Source of the DNA: Spongospora subterranea f. sp. subterranea
Lineage: Eukaryota > Endomyxa: Phytomyxea > Phytomyxea > Plasmodiophorida
Direction: 5' to 3'
Assembly: GCA_049724395.1 (NCBI GenBank)
Contig: JAUGWO010000039.1
Coordinates: 1-64,000, forward strand
DNA: 64,000 nt
Part shown: positions 12,008-23,057 of the stretch, piece by piece
Layout: each line of letters begins with the position of its first letter
How positions within the stretch are numbered: the first letter of the stretch is position 1
Position numbers and translations under genes: made by a program
The notes under the pieces: generated by a model
What the model saw: only the letters and a program-made list of their open reading frames with translations
Databases searched by the model: none
What the model was told of the DNA's origin: nothing

Positions 12008-12962
12008 TTGCGCTAAGCAGACGTGATGACAATCTAATAAATCAAGGTATGAGCGTTCCGCCAAGTTTGGAGGGTAACCCAAATCGAAATAAAGTCCGCG
12101 GGATGACTGGGTCGAACACCATCCGCGTGATGCGACCACTGTCTCGCTCCTGCAGTCATACATCTCCGCGGCCCTCGGCCCTCAGTGGCAATCGCAAATC
12201 TCCGGCGCTCTGGGGTTCTGATAAACCCTACAACTCCGTATGTTCAAAATATTTTGGATTAACATCACAAGGGGGTATCAAGTATGACAAACCACGCAAC
12301 TTTGCAAATCGATTTTCCTAGCGGGGAGTTTAGATGGCCTGAAAATCGATTCTTATCTTCCCGAGGTGATTTTCAGATGAAAATCGATCTTGCGGACTGT
12401 GTTTACCACCCACCCACTTCCCATTCATGAAAGTCGATTTTCCCGGCGGATTTTCAGCGTCTGAAATCGATTTTCCTGTGCCGAAAATCATGCGGGCCGA
12501 AAATTTTCTTATTTGATTCAGACAATTTACGGATCACATCCAAACTCAACATGATAATTTCTGTAATAAGCCCGCAAAATGGCTAAAAGGTAAATGGCGA
12601 CGTTAGAATCCAACTCCAATATCAGTTTTTTTTCAACTCTGGTGTTTTTACGTACTGTAATCAGTTGAATTAGCTGGGGATTGATTTCAAGCTTTGGAGA
12701 CCAAAATCAGCGAGTGTTCCTGGTCATATACCGGGAGCCTAGTTTGACTGTGCGATGACGTTTTCATCGTCTGCCTCAGGATAATCCGCCCTCGGGGTAA
12801 GTCGCTTTAGCGTCACTTTTCAGCAAATTCACCACCTATATGCTGGTCCCTCATTGCTAGAGTCAACGTCTATTTCTCAGTGAACTGACTGCCGATTGCA
12901 ATGAAACTGGAGAATATATACAAGTTTAATGATGATGAAACCACCGAAGTTTCATATTGAGC
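12008..12962. other. Spacer between the minus ABCA gene and the membrane-protein gene
   Basis: No convincing gene. It should hold the ABCA promoter (transcribed leftward from 12007) and the 3' end of the gene at 12963. Its one notable content is the ATCGAT motif cluster annotated separately. Confidence 0.5.
12305..12475. promoter_or_regulatory. Cluster of five AAATCGATTT-type palindromes
   Basis: Five copies of the near-palindrome (g)aaaatcgatttt(c) occur within 170 bases, at about 12305, 12340, 12378, 12428 and 12461, several followed by a ccc/ctcggcgg-like run. The cluster lies about 300 bases upstream of the ABCA start codon. Use as a protein-binding array is only an inference; a decayed tandem repeat is an alternative. 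Confidence 0.4.
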
Positions 12963-14060
12963 TTATAAAACAGGATGCCTCATATCATCGGCAATTGTGT
13001 AATCGGATGGAAGTGCAGCTGCCTCCCATCTGGCCATATTTGCGACTTGTTTAGCGAGAATTCGGCGGTTCCGACAACCGAACCCCATAATCAGCGCAAA
13101 CGCTACGATGCCCACAATTCCTCCAGCGCCAGCCATGATGGTCACTGGCGTGACATTGCTAGGGTGTCCTTCATTGAGCGCATTGATATTATCGGCGATG
13201 GCAATGCTCGAGGTGTTCTTTGATTGCGAGGTTTGAGTCATGGCGCGTGTAGATCTCACCGATTTCAGCGGCGCTGTCGTGACTTGTTGACTGGCCCAGT
13301 TCTTATTGGAACAGTAGTTGACAGATGGATTCCATGAGGTTCTATCAATATGGATTGTGGTTGCGACTCGTGTCCCTTTGCCATCACCCTCTTGTGGCTC
13401 CCACAGCTTCATAGTCGCCAGGTTCTCAATGGCACTTGGCCCAAATAGGTGACACACGTTGACTGATTCGCCCCTTGAGTCATACCAAATATCGAATAAC
13501 ATTGCACATGCAACTTCCTGCTCATCACATATTGCATTACAAGAACCCAATTTAGGGTTAGCTGAGGAATTCACCGAGGTCATTGTTCCGTTTTTGAATG
13601 ATTTCCGTGTCTGTTGAATTTGAGGAACTCCTGTTCCGGTCAGATATCTTCTCGTGCGAATTTCAATATAATCGGTGACTGCCCCTGGTTCCCATAAAGG
13701 GGAATATCCTGTATACTGAACCAGAGGGGAACTTGGCAGTGGCTCATCATTAACATATACCATCAGTTCAGATGGGCGTTTACCGCCTATATAGCTGGCC
13801 GCGAATGGTTGCCAGAATGAGCATATAGGCACCGCCAAAAGCCTGCATGAGCATTGTTCCCCAATGGAATAGTAGTATCCATACGAACTAGCATTGGACG
13901 CGATCCGCTCGCAGGAGTCTCTGGTCCCACGAGCCTCAGCACAATGACGACGCAGGATCTGGTCGGGCTGGTCGTCAGCAATCGGTACTCGTAACTTTCT
14001 GAAGGCGGCGTCGGTGGCAGCAATTACCACAGCCAAAATCAGCAACTGTATTCTGATCAT
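12963..14060 (-). CDS. Cysteine-rich single-pass membrane protein
   Basis: An intronless frame of about 365 codons. I start it at the ATG at 14060 because the longer frame opens with GTG and the ATG directly precedes a classic signal peptide (MIRIQLLILAVVIAATDA). The body has about a dozen cysteines and several N-x-S/T sites. A transmembrane segment near the C-terminus (MAGAGGIVGIVAFALIMGF) is followed by basic residues (CRNRR) and a short cytoplasmic tail. Topology is therefore type I: large outer domain, single membrane pass. No family is recognised. It sits between the two head-to-head ABCA genes. Confidence 0.8.
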   Translation of the reverse strand: MIRIQLLILAVVIAATDAAFRKLRVPIADDQPDQILRRHCAEARGTRDSCERIASNASSYGYYYSIGEQCSCRLLAVPICSFWQPFAASYIGGKRPSELMVYVNDEPLPSSPLVQYTGYSPLWEPGAVTDYIEIRTRRYLTGTGVPQIQQTRKSFKNGTMTSVNSSANPKLGSCNAICDEQEVACAMLFDIWYDSRGESVNVCHLFGPSAIENLATMKLWEPQEGDGKGTRVATTIHIDRTSWNPSVNYCSNKNWASQQVTTAPLKSVRSTRAMTQTSQSKNTSSIAIADNINALNEGHPSNVTPVTIMAGAGGIVGIVAFALIMGFGCRNRRILAKQVANMARWEAAALPSDYTIADDMRHPVL

Positions 14061-14970
14061 ATATAGCGAAGGTAGTACCCGACCATTTATGAAGTTACAG
14101 GTTGTCACCGGGAAGCGACAGAAAAAAAAAGTTCCAGAACGGATTTGTGGTCACCGAAAAAATCTTGAATTGTAATGATTCTCGAATCAAAAACTGAGGG
14201 TCTGAAACATAATTTATTTGAACTGCATTTTAGGACATGGGTTTGAATTGATCCTCTACGATGATTACTGGGGTATTTACCAGCTCATACGTGATAAGAA
14301 ACCAGGGGGTCAAAACTAACTGAAACCCCACATTGCGGATGGCGCGAGTTGAGAGACACATCTGAGAAGGCGTCGCCGCATAGTGACCACGTGCCAATTT
14401 AATATTCTATTCTCCTCTATGCATCTCCCACTTTCTCTCTATTTTTGCTTCTAACCCTGCAGTGACGAATGTGGTGTGAACATTGTCCTTCCTTAAGCTT
14501 GGACCCTGGTGAATTCCCCGGTGAATTCATCTGACGAGGCCAACACCATCATATACGATGATTTTCCAGTTCCCACGATGAACCTGGCAGCCGGTTTTCA
14601 ATCCCAAAAACCAGATCGCCCAACATTATGAACAAGGACTGTATTAGGCGTGGATCGTGTCCAGTTCCATGCTCTCGGCCCAATATTGTCATTCGCACTA
14701 GCAAAACATGATCTATTGGGCGATTTCACGGCACATTCGTGTTTGGTAACAACAATCTCGAACGCCCATACAACTGCTCTCCAACACATGCGGAGTGGGT
14801 TTTTGACTCATGACTCGCATCAATCTGCAGTCCGTGGACACAGCCGCAAAAAGCAGTGTCGCTGCATCATCAGGTTTACCTGTTGAGCACGGCTTGCCGT
14901 TTCCCGCTTGTAAAGTAGCGCATCCTATCCTGATTCATACTACATCTATTGCTATCTTGTTGGAGAAGGC
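14061..14970. other. Spacer upstream of the plus-strand ABCA gene
   Basis: Short frames on both strands (for example 14598-14886) show no family match and look like chance. The region must hold the promoters of the two divergent genes on either side. Confidence 0.5.
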
Positions 14971-17900
14971 ATGGCGACCATGTTTGAAGTATTGCCGGTT
15001 TTGCTGTTTAAGAACATGATAGTCATGTATCGCAATAAGGTTGGGATGGCAGTTCGAGCTGTTTTCAATATGGCCTCGATTGGCGCGCTGGCTTATGCGA
15101 GCTTCATTGACCGCCAAAACCAGCAAGACACCATCGAACTCATCAGGTTCTTGGGGCCTTTTTTTATTCAGATTTTCTACATCAGCGGTGTCACCATCGT
15201 TGTCGACATCATCGGGAATATAATGAGTGAAAAATCATCCAAAACTCATCAACTGTTGCGAACTTTGGGCGTTGGAGAACTTTCTTATCTGGCTTCCTGG
15301 GTTCTAGCCTACCTCCCTTACTTCCTCTTGATTTGGGCTCTGCCGACTATCATCCTCTCCTGCTTTGTCGGGCGCTTAATCTCATTCCCTATTATCCCAG
15401 AGTTCAAGGGCGAATTGCCTTTACAACCTAAGGTCTTCGTCATTATGTTTTTCAACCTATTCTACATGTTGGCCTATATTCCGTTCTGTTACATGCATTG
15501 TGCCTTCTTCAGCAGCAAACGTGCGGCTAAGCACGCGTCGCTATTGACGTTTATGGGCCCAGCAGTTGTATCGCTAATGAAAGGGCAACACGATATGGGA
15601 ACCCTTGAACTTCCACTGTCGATCATCCCGTTCATCGACAAGTTTTCACAATTTTTCCATTATTTCCACCCTTTGACGGGTCAATACCAGCTGTTGCGCA
15701 CTCTCTTTATTGATTTTGTTTCGAATCCCGATTCTTTTGTCGATTTGTGGTCATTTTCACACATGTTCATGTTAATACTTCCGGCGGTTTCGGCGTCGAT
15801 CATGTGCGGCATCTTGGGCACTCCGGTCTTGCACTTTTGTAGCGTTGGCGCGTTGCGGTTTATTGTTTCGAAGATGATGATTCCGGAGCAGAAAAAGCAG
15901 GAGCCAATGTTGCCGGCCGGCAGCGATCTGCAACGGTTTGCGGCCGACCTTGAGGAGAGACCCATTGGTATCAGCGTTCGCAATGCCACTAAGACTTACA
16001 GTAGGGGTACCATCATCGCCGTTGATCAACTTAATTTACAAGTATATGTCGGCGAAACATTTGCTCTATTGGGTAATCACTGAACATTTCATCTCAACAT
16101 TCTTTTCCAAAGCACATGTGCTCAGACCATCTCTATTTACAACTAGGTTATAACGGATCAGGAAAGACGTCGCTTATGGAATGTTTGATGGGAATTCAAA
16201 CTTTGACGTCGGGCCAGGTGCTGATAAATGGAATTGACACCAAAGAAAACCCTGTCGCAGCTCTACATAATGTCGGTATCTGCCCAAAATTTGATGGGGC
16301 TTGCCGCTCGCTTACTGTCCTCGAGAACTTGCTGATCTTCTGCCGAATCAAGGGTCTAACGGCCCTTGAAGCCTCTTGTGACGCCAAAGACATAATGATC
16401 CAGCTAGGGTTAACTGACTGGGCGCATTTCCGCATCAAAAGTTTGCCCTCTGGTCTGCAAAGGAAAGTCTCCGTTGCCATCGCGTAAGTCACAATCATCC
16501 GACTTGCTCGAGCGCATTCGTCTTCTTTCTAATTCTGCGCTCGCCTCGTGAATTTTCAATGCTCAGCAATGCTAGGTCATTCTTTCGTAACCCTGATTTT
16601 GCTTTTTAATGCAATGCATTACTTGTGCATCCCATCATTTCATAATGTCTTCAAATATGCAAACTTGACATTACTTTTGTGATAGTTTTTGTGGTGGTTC
16701 TGATGTGGTTTTACTGGACCAGCCTTCCAAGGGAATGGATCTCAAATCCGCCTCCGAACTTTGGCACAATATCGGTATTATGAAGAAGGGCAAAACAATC
16801 GTTTTTACAACTCACAGGTACTTCGTAAGCTTTCTCACGTGTTTTAATGTTCAGTGAAAACGCTTCAATTTGCACTCAAACGAGGTTTCGTTTTTAATAC
16901 GTTCGCTATGCATAGTGTAGAAGAAGCGGAGTCCCAAGCGGACCGGATTGGAATAATGGCCGCTGGAACATTACAATGCCTCGGATCAAATATTTTTCTA
17001 AGGAAGTACCTTGGATCCGGATACACGCTATCGATCTCTTCCCAATATCGCAACAGCGACGCGGGTAACGGACGTATAACCGTTGCCATAAGCCAAAACG
17101 TTAAGGGCGCCCAACTTGTCTCGTGCCATGGCGGGGAACTCATCTTCACCCTTCCGCAGCAAATAGCCGCCGAATTTCAGGACATTTTCAAGTGGATCGA
17201 ACGACACAAACACGAACTTGGAATCAAAGATTATACGCTGACGCCCTCAAGGCTCGTTGACGTATTTCTGAGAACGATTCGGGAACATGACCAGGCTCTA
17301 GGTCGAACGCCGAAACCGTTGCAGCCCATTCCGGAATTCCAGCGCGAACGCGTCTCGCTTCAGTCGCAAAGTTCTATGATAATGTTATTCCTGTTCATAT
17401 ACTTGCGCTCTGATTTCAGTTATATGATATCTTTCTTTCCTCCGCTCATTGTCCTGGTGATCGCCGCGCTTATCCCGCCGTTACTACAAGTTTCCATTAT
17501 TCTGTTTTGTATCTCGGTCAGTGGCACCCTCCAGGTATAGCAACCATCGCAACCTAAATCACTGCAAGTGACAGCGGATTCCTGTCCTGTATTTATCTTT
17601 TCCTTCGTGCACATCAATTTTTGGTGCGAGTTTCATTCTTTTGTACTATGTACTCGAGACGCAATCCATTGTTAATCTTTCAACGCTTTTTCTTACGTTT
17701 CTTTACCGAAAAGAGTGTGATCACAGATTAATTGTTGGTGCAATTAATGATTCGTAATCGAAATCCAATCCATTCAGAATCTTTTTCAATGCGACGAGAG
17801 AATCATATTCATCCTCTATTGATGGTTACATATTCCAGAGCTCCGTTTTTGTCAAAATTTTCATGGTTTTTACTCGAATCTGACAATGTTCGCTTGTGTT

Positions 17901-19754
17901 TTCACCACTGCTCGCCATGTGCATTGCGTTTCTTGGTTCTGATTTGAAGTTCGTTGTTTCAGGCAAGCCACCTCCCGTATACAAATGGACGTAGTGGGGC
18001 TGTCGCCACTCGCTTACTGGTTTACTTGCATTGTCTGGAATTTCCTCCTGCTATTTGTTCCGTTCTGCGTTTTTCTTGCTGTATTGCTGACTTTCTCGGG
18101 CTCACAACACATTATGTGGTTGCTGACGGCGCCCTGCCTATGCTTCGCCTCCACCGCTTACGCCTGCTTTCTGAGAGTTGTAGCCTTTCGTGTGTCCTCG
18201 TTTTCCATCCAGTATTCATTGCTCATCATTCCCATGGCTGTTTTCTCGTTCTTTTTTGTTGCTCGTTATTCGCCAATTCGGCTCGCTTGCTATATTTTCC
18301 ATCCTGCCATGTTCGTGTTCGCCTTGGAATCCGAGACCGATATGCTGCTTTCCTGCTCTACTGTGAACTTAATTCTGGCCGCACTCGGATTCTTTTTATA
18401 TTCCTTGTGTTTTGTTGAGCATTGCCTTTATATTTATCAGGGGGCGTCCTTGTGTGCCAACCGCAGCAAGCAGCCACAGTTAATGACTACCCATAATTTT
18501 GGCGAAAATGTTACCGACGAAATCGAGCGTGTTCGCAACACTCCCGACGATCTGCTGCAATTACGACGAGTTTCAAGACTTTCCGGTAACAAGGTCGCGA
18601 TTCGCGAGGTTACGGTCGGTATTCATGGAGGGTCATCTGTCGGATTCCTGGGCGCAAATGGGAGCGGAAAGACGTCAATGATCGAGTGTTTGTTGGGACA
18701 GGCGGCGCCAGATTTTGGGTCGGCTCACGTAACGGGATTTGACGTTGCGAAATCGCCGATCGCTGCCAGGTCTCGTGTCGGATACGCGGCGCAGTTCGAC
18801 GATGCCCTGATTTTATCGCTTTCTGCAAGGCAGCAGTTACATCTCTATGCCCGCGTTGTTGTAAGTCAAATGAAGATGCTTGATTCAAGTCATTTCTCAA
18901 TGTACTCCATGAAAATATTTATACTTTTGTTTTAGAATCATTATTGAGATGAGTTGGAAAGTGCTACAAAAATGGATGTTCTTTTTTTTTCATTAAACAT
19001 TTTACCCGGTTTCGATGTTTGATTTTCACGTACATTGTTAATCCCGCCACTATATGTGTTATTCAATCTTTCATGTTGTAGGGCATCCCTGAGGTTGTTT
19101 GTGAAGATGTTGTTACTCGCATGATTGATGGTGTGGGTCTGATTCATGGCGCGGATCGTCCGTCTGGCACGTACTCGAGTGGAATGAAGCGCAAGCTATC
19201 AGTGGCGATGGCTCTGATCGGTCAACGGCCTGTCGTGCTGATGGATCAACCGACAACTGGTGTTGACCCAGCCTCGCGTCGTCACATGTGGGCGATCATT
19301 GACGAAGTTAGATCTGACCCAAATCGCTGCGTGTTGCTGACGACGCACGCGCTGGACGAAACTGAAGCGTTGTGCGATCGGATTGTTTTTTTCGTGAATG
19401 GTGAAGTCAAATTCATTGGTAGCCCGAATCAGCTCAGGGCCAAATTCTCGTTACAATATCGGGTCGAAATTAGCTTTGATTTGCCAAAAGATGTTTCTCA
19501 GATTCGAGGTTGGATACTCGAAACATTTCCCGGAGCAACGGTCGCCGAAATCAATGAAAGGCGAATTCGTGTACATGTGCCAAAGGCCGCCGTAAACTCG
19601 GTTGCAATACTGTATTCGACTTTGGCATAGTGACCATGGTCTACCGATAACGGATGTTACTGTTGGCGCTGATTCCTTAGATGAGATAATGATGAGTGTG
19701 GCTGAGCAGAGTGCGATGGGTAACACGCTAGTGTCAGTATTGCCCTCAACCTGA
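14971..19754 (+). CDS. Full-size ABCA-type transporter paralogue with altered ATPase sites
   Basis: Paralogue of the minus-strand transporter, with the same TMD1-NBD1-TMD2-NBD2 order and matching intron sites. ATG at 14971 (MATMFEVLPVLLFKNM). Exons run about 14971-16071, 16146-16484, 16690-16818, 16920-17535, 17965-18858 and 19082-19754. Walker A loops are sound (GYNGSGKTS, GANGSGKTS). The catalytic Glu after Walker B is Gln in both halves (LLDQPSKGMD, LMDQPTTGVD). The NBD1 Q-loop Gln is Lys (CPKFDG) and its signature reads LPSGLQRK instead of LSGGQKRK; NBD2 has YSSGM for YSGGM. A one-base shift at about 19625 separates the main frame (stop at 19628-19630) from a conserved tail (HGLPITDVTV) ending at 19754. 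It may be a low-turnover or regulatory transporter, or a decaying copy. Confidence 0.85.
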
Positions 19755-19951
19755 CTGCATTTGTCCTCTCTAAAATGCGCTCTGTGTGATTTTCATATTC
19801 GTCAATATTAAAGAATATTTATATTATTATTGAATCTTAAGGGGCGCCACCAGGGTCTTGAGAAGTACACTATCATGGTATTTGTCGGTTGTCTGACAGT
19901 ATTAGGGAAACTTAATCTGTGAGCAGTTGCGGTCTCAGCCAGTAAATTTAG

Positions 19952-20479
19952 GATTGTGCACATAGGGATACGGCGATAATAGGTTTTTATCGCTATCGCA
20001 ATGGAACTACCCTCAGAAGCAGAGAATACGCCTATGCCAGTACTGAAATCGCTGAAAGGATTGCGATTCTTTCCAAACTCTTTGCCAACACCAGCGGCGT
20101 CCATAGCTATACAGGTTTATTCACTTTCAAAAACCGTGTTAGGGCATCTTCTGATGATGTTTATGGGCAATCAACCCAAACTGCCTACACCGCCGATAAT
20201 TTGACCATGCCGCATGAACCGACTGAAATATCCAGCGAACCTGGACTTCTCAAGCGATTTGTCTGCTGTCGGTTTTTCTCTGGCAAAACACAAAAGCGAT
20301 ATCGAACAACTTAGACCAATGTTCCCAGTACAGGCTGTGAAGCGGTACCGACATTTCCAAATCATTTCGCGCGTTGTGGAGAAGCAGAAGGACGACTTGG
20401 GGACCAGTACGACCCGTCCGAGCACGCCACGCCAGATCGCCAGGACGGACGACGTGACTGGATTCCCAGATCGGTGAGA
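19952..20479 (+). CDS. Hypothetical gene, structure unresolved
   Basis: Coding-like plus-strand sequence follows a possible acceptor at 19951. One frame gives FYRYRNGTTLRSREYAYAST and STEIAERIAILSKLFANTSG. From about 20235 a different frame looks better (NLDFSSDLSAVGFSLAKHKS, then VKRYRHFQIISRVVEKQKDD) and ends at 20477. A small intron or an indel must join them. No family is recognised. It ends about 210 bases before the Obg gene on the same strand. Confidence 0.4.
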
Positions 20480-20688
20480 TGGTCCGGCACCCAACTCTCA
20501 GAGACCTACCCTTATCCAATATTGAACTGTAGCGCCAAACAACGTAACACACACGTTTGATATCATTACAGGAGCGAGACAGCAAACTGACCGCTCCTCT
20601 ACCGTAAACCCCGTACATTTACCGCTGCGTCGGCCATCGGCTGTAGTCGGTAGAGGAACCCACAGGAAACCAAACTCGATCATTGGTT

Positions 20689-22544
20689 ATGCTCAGATCG
20701 ATTACCCGGGGATGGGCTCGTGCAATTCAATCGGAGGCATTCACAGCAACTCAAAACCGATTCATCGATTTTGCTAGGATAACTGTTACTGGTGGCGCTG
20801 GCGGTCAAGGGTGTTCTAGTTTTGAACGTCTTCGTAATGGTGAGCTGTCAATTTTCCACAAATGTTGGCTTTTGTTTTCCGTGCCTTTATGTACTTATCC
20901 GCCTGAACCGATCGCGTAGTCAAAGGTATCGCATTAACACGATTTCACAGGAAAACGTGGTCGAGCGAATGGAGGTAATGGTGGGTCTGGTGGCGATGTG
21001 ATCATCAAGTCGTCATCCTCCGCGATTGGACTCAACATCTCCTCACATCATATCAAAGGACAATGTTAGTTTCCTCGAAATCCTTGAATCTGTGTCAAAT
21101 CAGTCATCTGAAGCTTAACCTGATATTTTGCCTTATAATTGTTCCTTGAGATATCTTGTCGTGGTTCGTTGCGCCTTATAGTTTGCCAAAATATAGGTGG
21201 TATGAACGGTGGGTCAGACAAATCTCACGGTCAGAACGGGAACGATGCGATAATTACTGTTCCAGTTGGGACGGTAATCCGATTTGTAGAGTCTTCTTCA
21301 GGTCGGCTGGCACATTCAAACAGCAATGATTGGATGGACATGTTCGCTGATCCGATTCAACACGACCCAAGCTCTGAATCTGAATTTGAATCGGAAAATG
21401 CCGATTGCTCGGACGAAGATGAGTCTAGAGAAACCCCAGAAGCAGGTGCTGTAATTAAAGATATGATGCGTCATGGGGATGAAGTTGTTGTTGCGACAGT
21501 AGGAGTCATTATCGTCTTATATGGTTTCCTTCTTGGTAATTTTGTCGCCTTAGGGAGGTCGAGGGGGAATGGGAAATCGCGCCTCTAACGCTAGGTATAT
21601 CAAAGGCGTTCACCAAACTCCTTCGTCCGGTACCAAAGGAACCACTGCTCGTATTGAATTGGAACTGAAACTTCTAGCTGATGTCGGTATGTAATCCATT
21701 AATTTTAAAAAATCATAAGCTGCTTTGCAAATCTTTTAGATCGTGCTAGCAAATTCCAATTTGATTTGACAAAATCCAACCATTTTGAGGCTGAACGTGT
21801 TCCAAACAGGTTTGGTTGGATACCCTAATGCTGGCAAGTCAACTTTACTGTCAGCGCTCTGCAATGCAACGCCAAAAATCGGTTAGCTAATATCATGATA
21901 GCAACTTCATTGTCTGTTTTTTCGCCTAATTGCTTTAGATTCGTATCCATTTACAACTCTGCAACCTAACCTTGGCGTTCTCGAGTTCCGCGATGTGGAG
22001 AAAACACGAGTGACAATTGCCGATATTCCTGGACTGGTTGACGGCGCTGCTGAAAATCGCGGCCTCGGTAAGGTTTTGGACACCTTCGTTACGAGTTATG
22101 CGTTTTTGCTGATGTCCTCATTTTATTTCTGTTTTTGGAGTTCTGCATAGCACTTTGACGATCTCGTTGTTCTGCTCTGCTAAAATGTACCAACTTTATC
22201 AGGTCACCGTTTCTTGCGGCACATCGATCGCACCAAAGTTCTCGTCTATGTGCTCGATATCGCCGCAACGGAAACACGGGACCCCATTGAAGATTTCATC
22301 AATCTTCGCCAAGAGCTATCGTTATATAACCCTGACCTTCTGCATCGCCCTTCACTGATTTTCGCGAACAAGAATCGACCGTAGAAAGACGACCTGCGAG
22401 CGCAATTTGCACCGGCTAACTGAGGTTTGCGAGGATTTACCTCTAGTTGCGGGCAGTGCACAGAAACGGGTAAATTTGGAAACCATGGTGCAGACATTAT
22501 ATCAGTTATGTCCAAAATCCGATCCATGGAAGCTCGCACCTTAA
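20689..22544 (+). CDS. MTG2: Obg-family GTPase, probably mitochondrial (MTG2/GTPBP5 type)
   Basis: Obg GTPases help assemble the large ribosomal subunit; the eukaryotic MTG2/ObgH1 form works in mitochondria or plastids. ATG at 20689; the N-terminus ([14 protein letters not shown]) is basic and amphipathic like a targeting peptide. The glycine-rich Obg fold follows ([51 protein letters not shown]). The G domain has G1 [10 protein letters not shown]2/switch [11 protein letters not shown] and G3 DIPGLVDGA. Six introns of about 50-130 bp separate the exons. An acidic insert ([20 protein letters not shown]) interrupts the Obg fold. Around 22370, inside the G4 motif, the frame slips by one base: the sequence reads FANKNR, whereas removing one A would read NKIDRR, and the new frame then runs cleanly ([20 protein letters not shown]) to a stop at 22544. 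Confidence 0.88.
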
Positions 22545-23057
22545 GCAACATTGCCATGGGATTATACTCTTAACATCACATCATTAATTATGCTCCTATA
22601 CAAATTTAGAGTCGTTGACCTTTGATTTTATACGTCGATTTATCGTCATGACATTATATTTTCCAGTTGTTCTCCCGGGTCTGCCTTGTCTGTGTCATAA
22701 TTGCAAGGCATCTGCAATTTCAACAACGTAGGAATCGCTCAGCAATACTTACTACAGTACCAGCTTCATTATGCTATTCAGCAAATTCAAATCGGTGTTA
22801 TGAACTTAACATGTCCTGATGGAATTGCTATTTTTGCAACATTTGCTGGTGGAATATATATTCTGTCGATTTTTTCGCTGAAACTAAACGCTTCTTCAAG
22901 TACCAATAATTGGTTCCGCTGGAAAACTGGTCAGCCGAAACAAATCGTTGCATTGTCGAAAGCCAATAGCTGATGGGCAGAAATGGTTAGACACTGTACA
23001 GTACCTCGCCGATCGCGATATAATTTTGTCAGATCATACCGTTAGGTTGCCGAAACA
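22545..23057. other. Spacer between Obg and CFAP58
   Basis: One frame from 22701 to 22973 (TTG start; first ATG at 22801) holds a hydrophobic stretch (GIAIFATFAGGIYILSIF) but has no supporting context. I leave it as possible but unsupported. The CFAP58 promoter should lie here. Confidence 0.4.

Noticed and set aside
14060-14108. Longer start for the membrane protein
   Set aside because: The upstream start is GTG; the ATG at 14060 begins a textbook signal peptide.
22701-22973. Stand-alone gene with one hydrophobic segment
   Set aside because: It begins with TTG, has no family match and lies in the short spacer between two solid genes; kept only as a remark.
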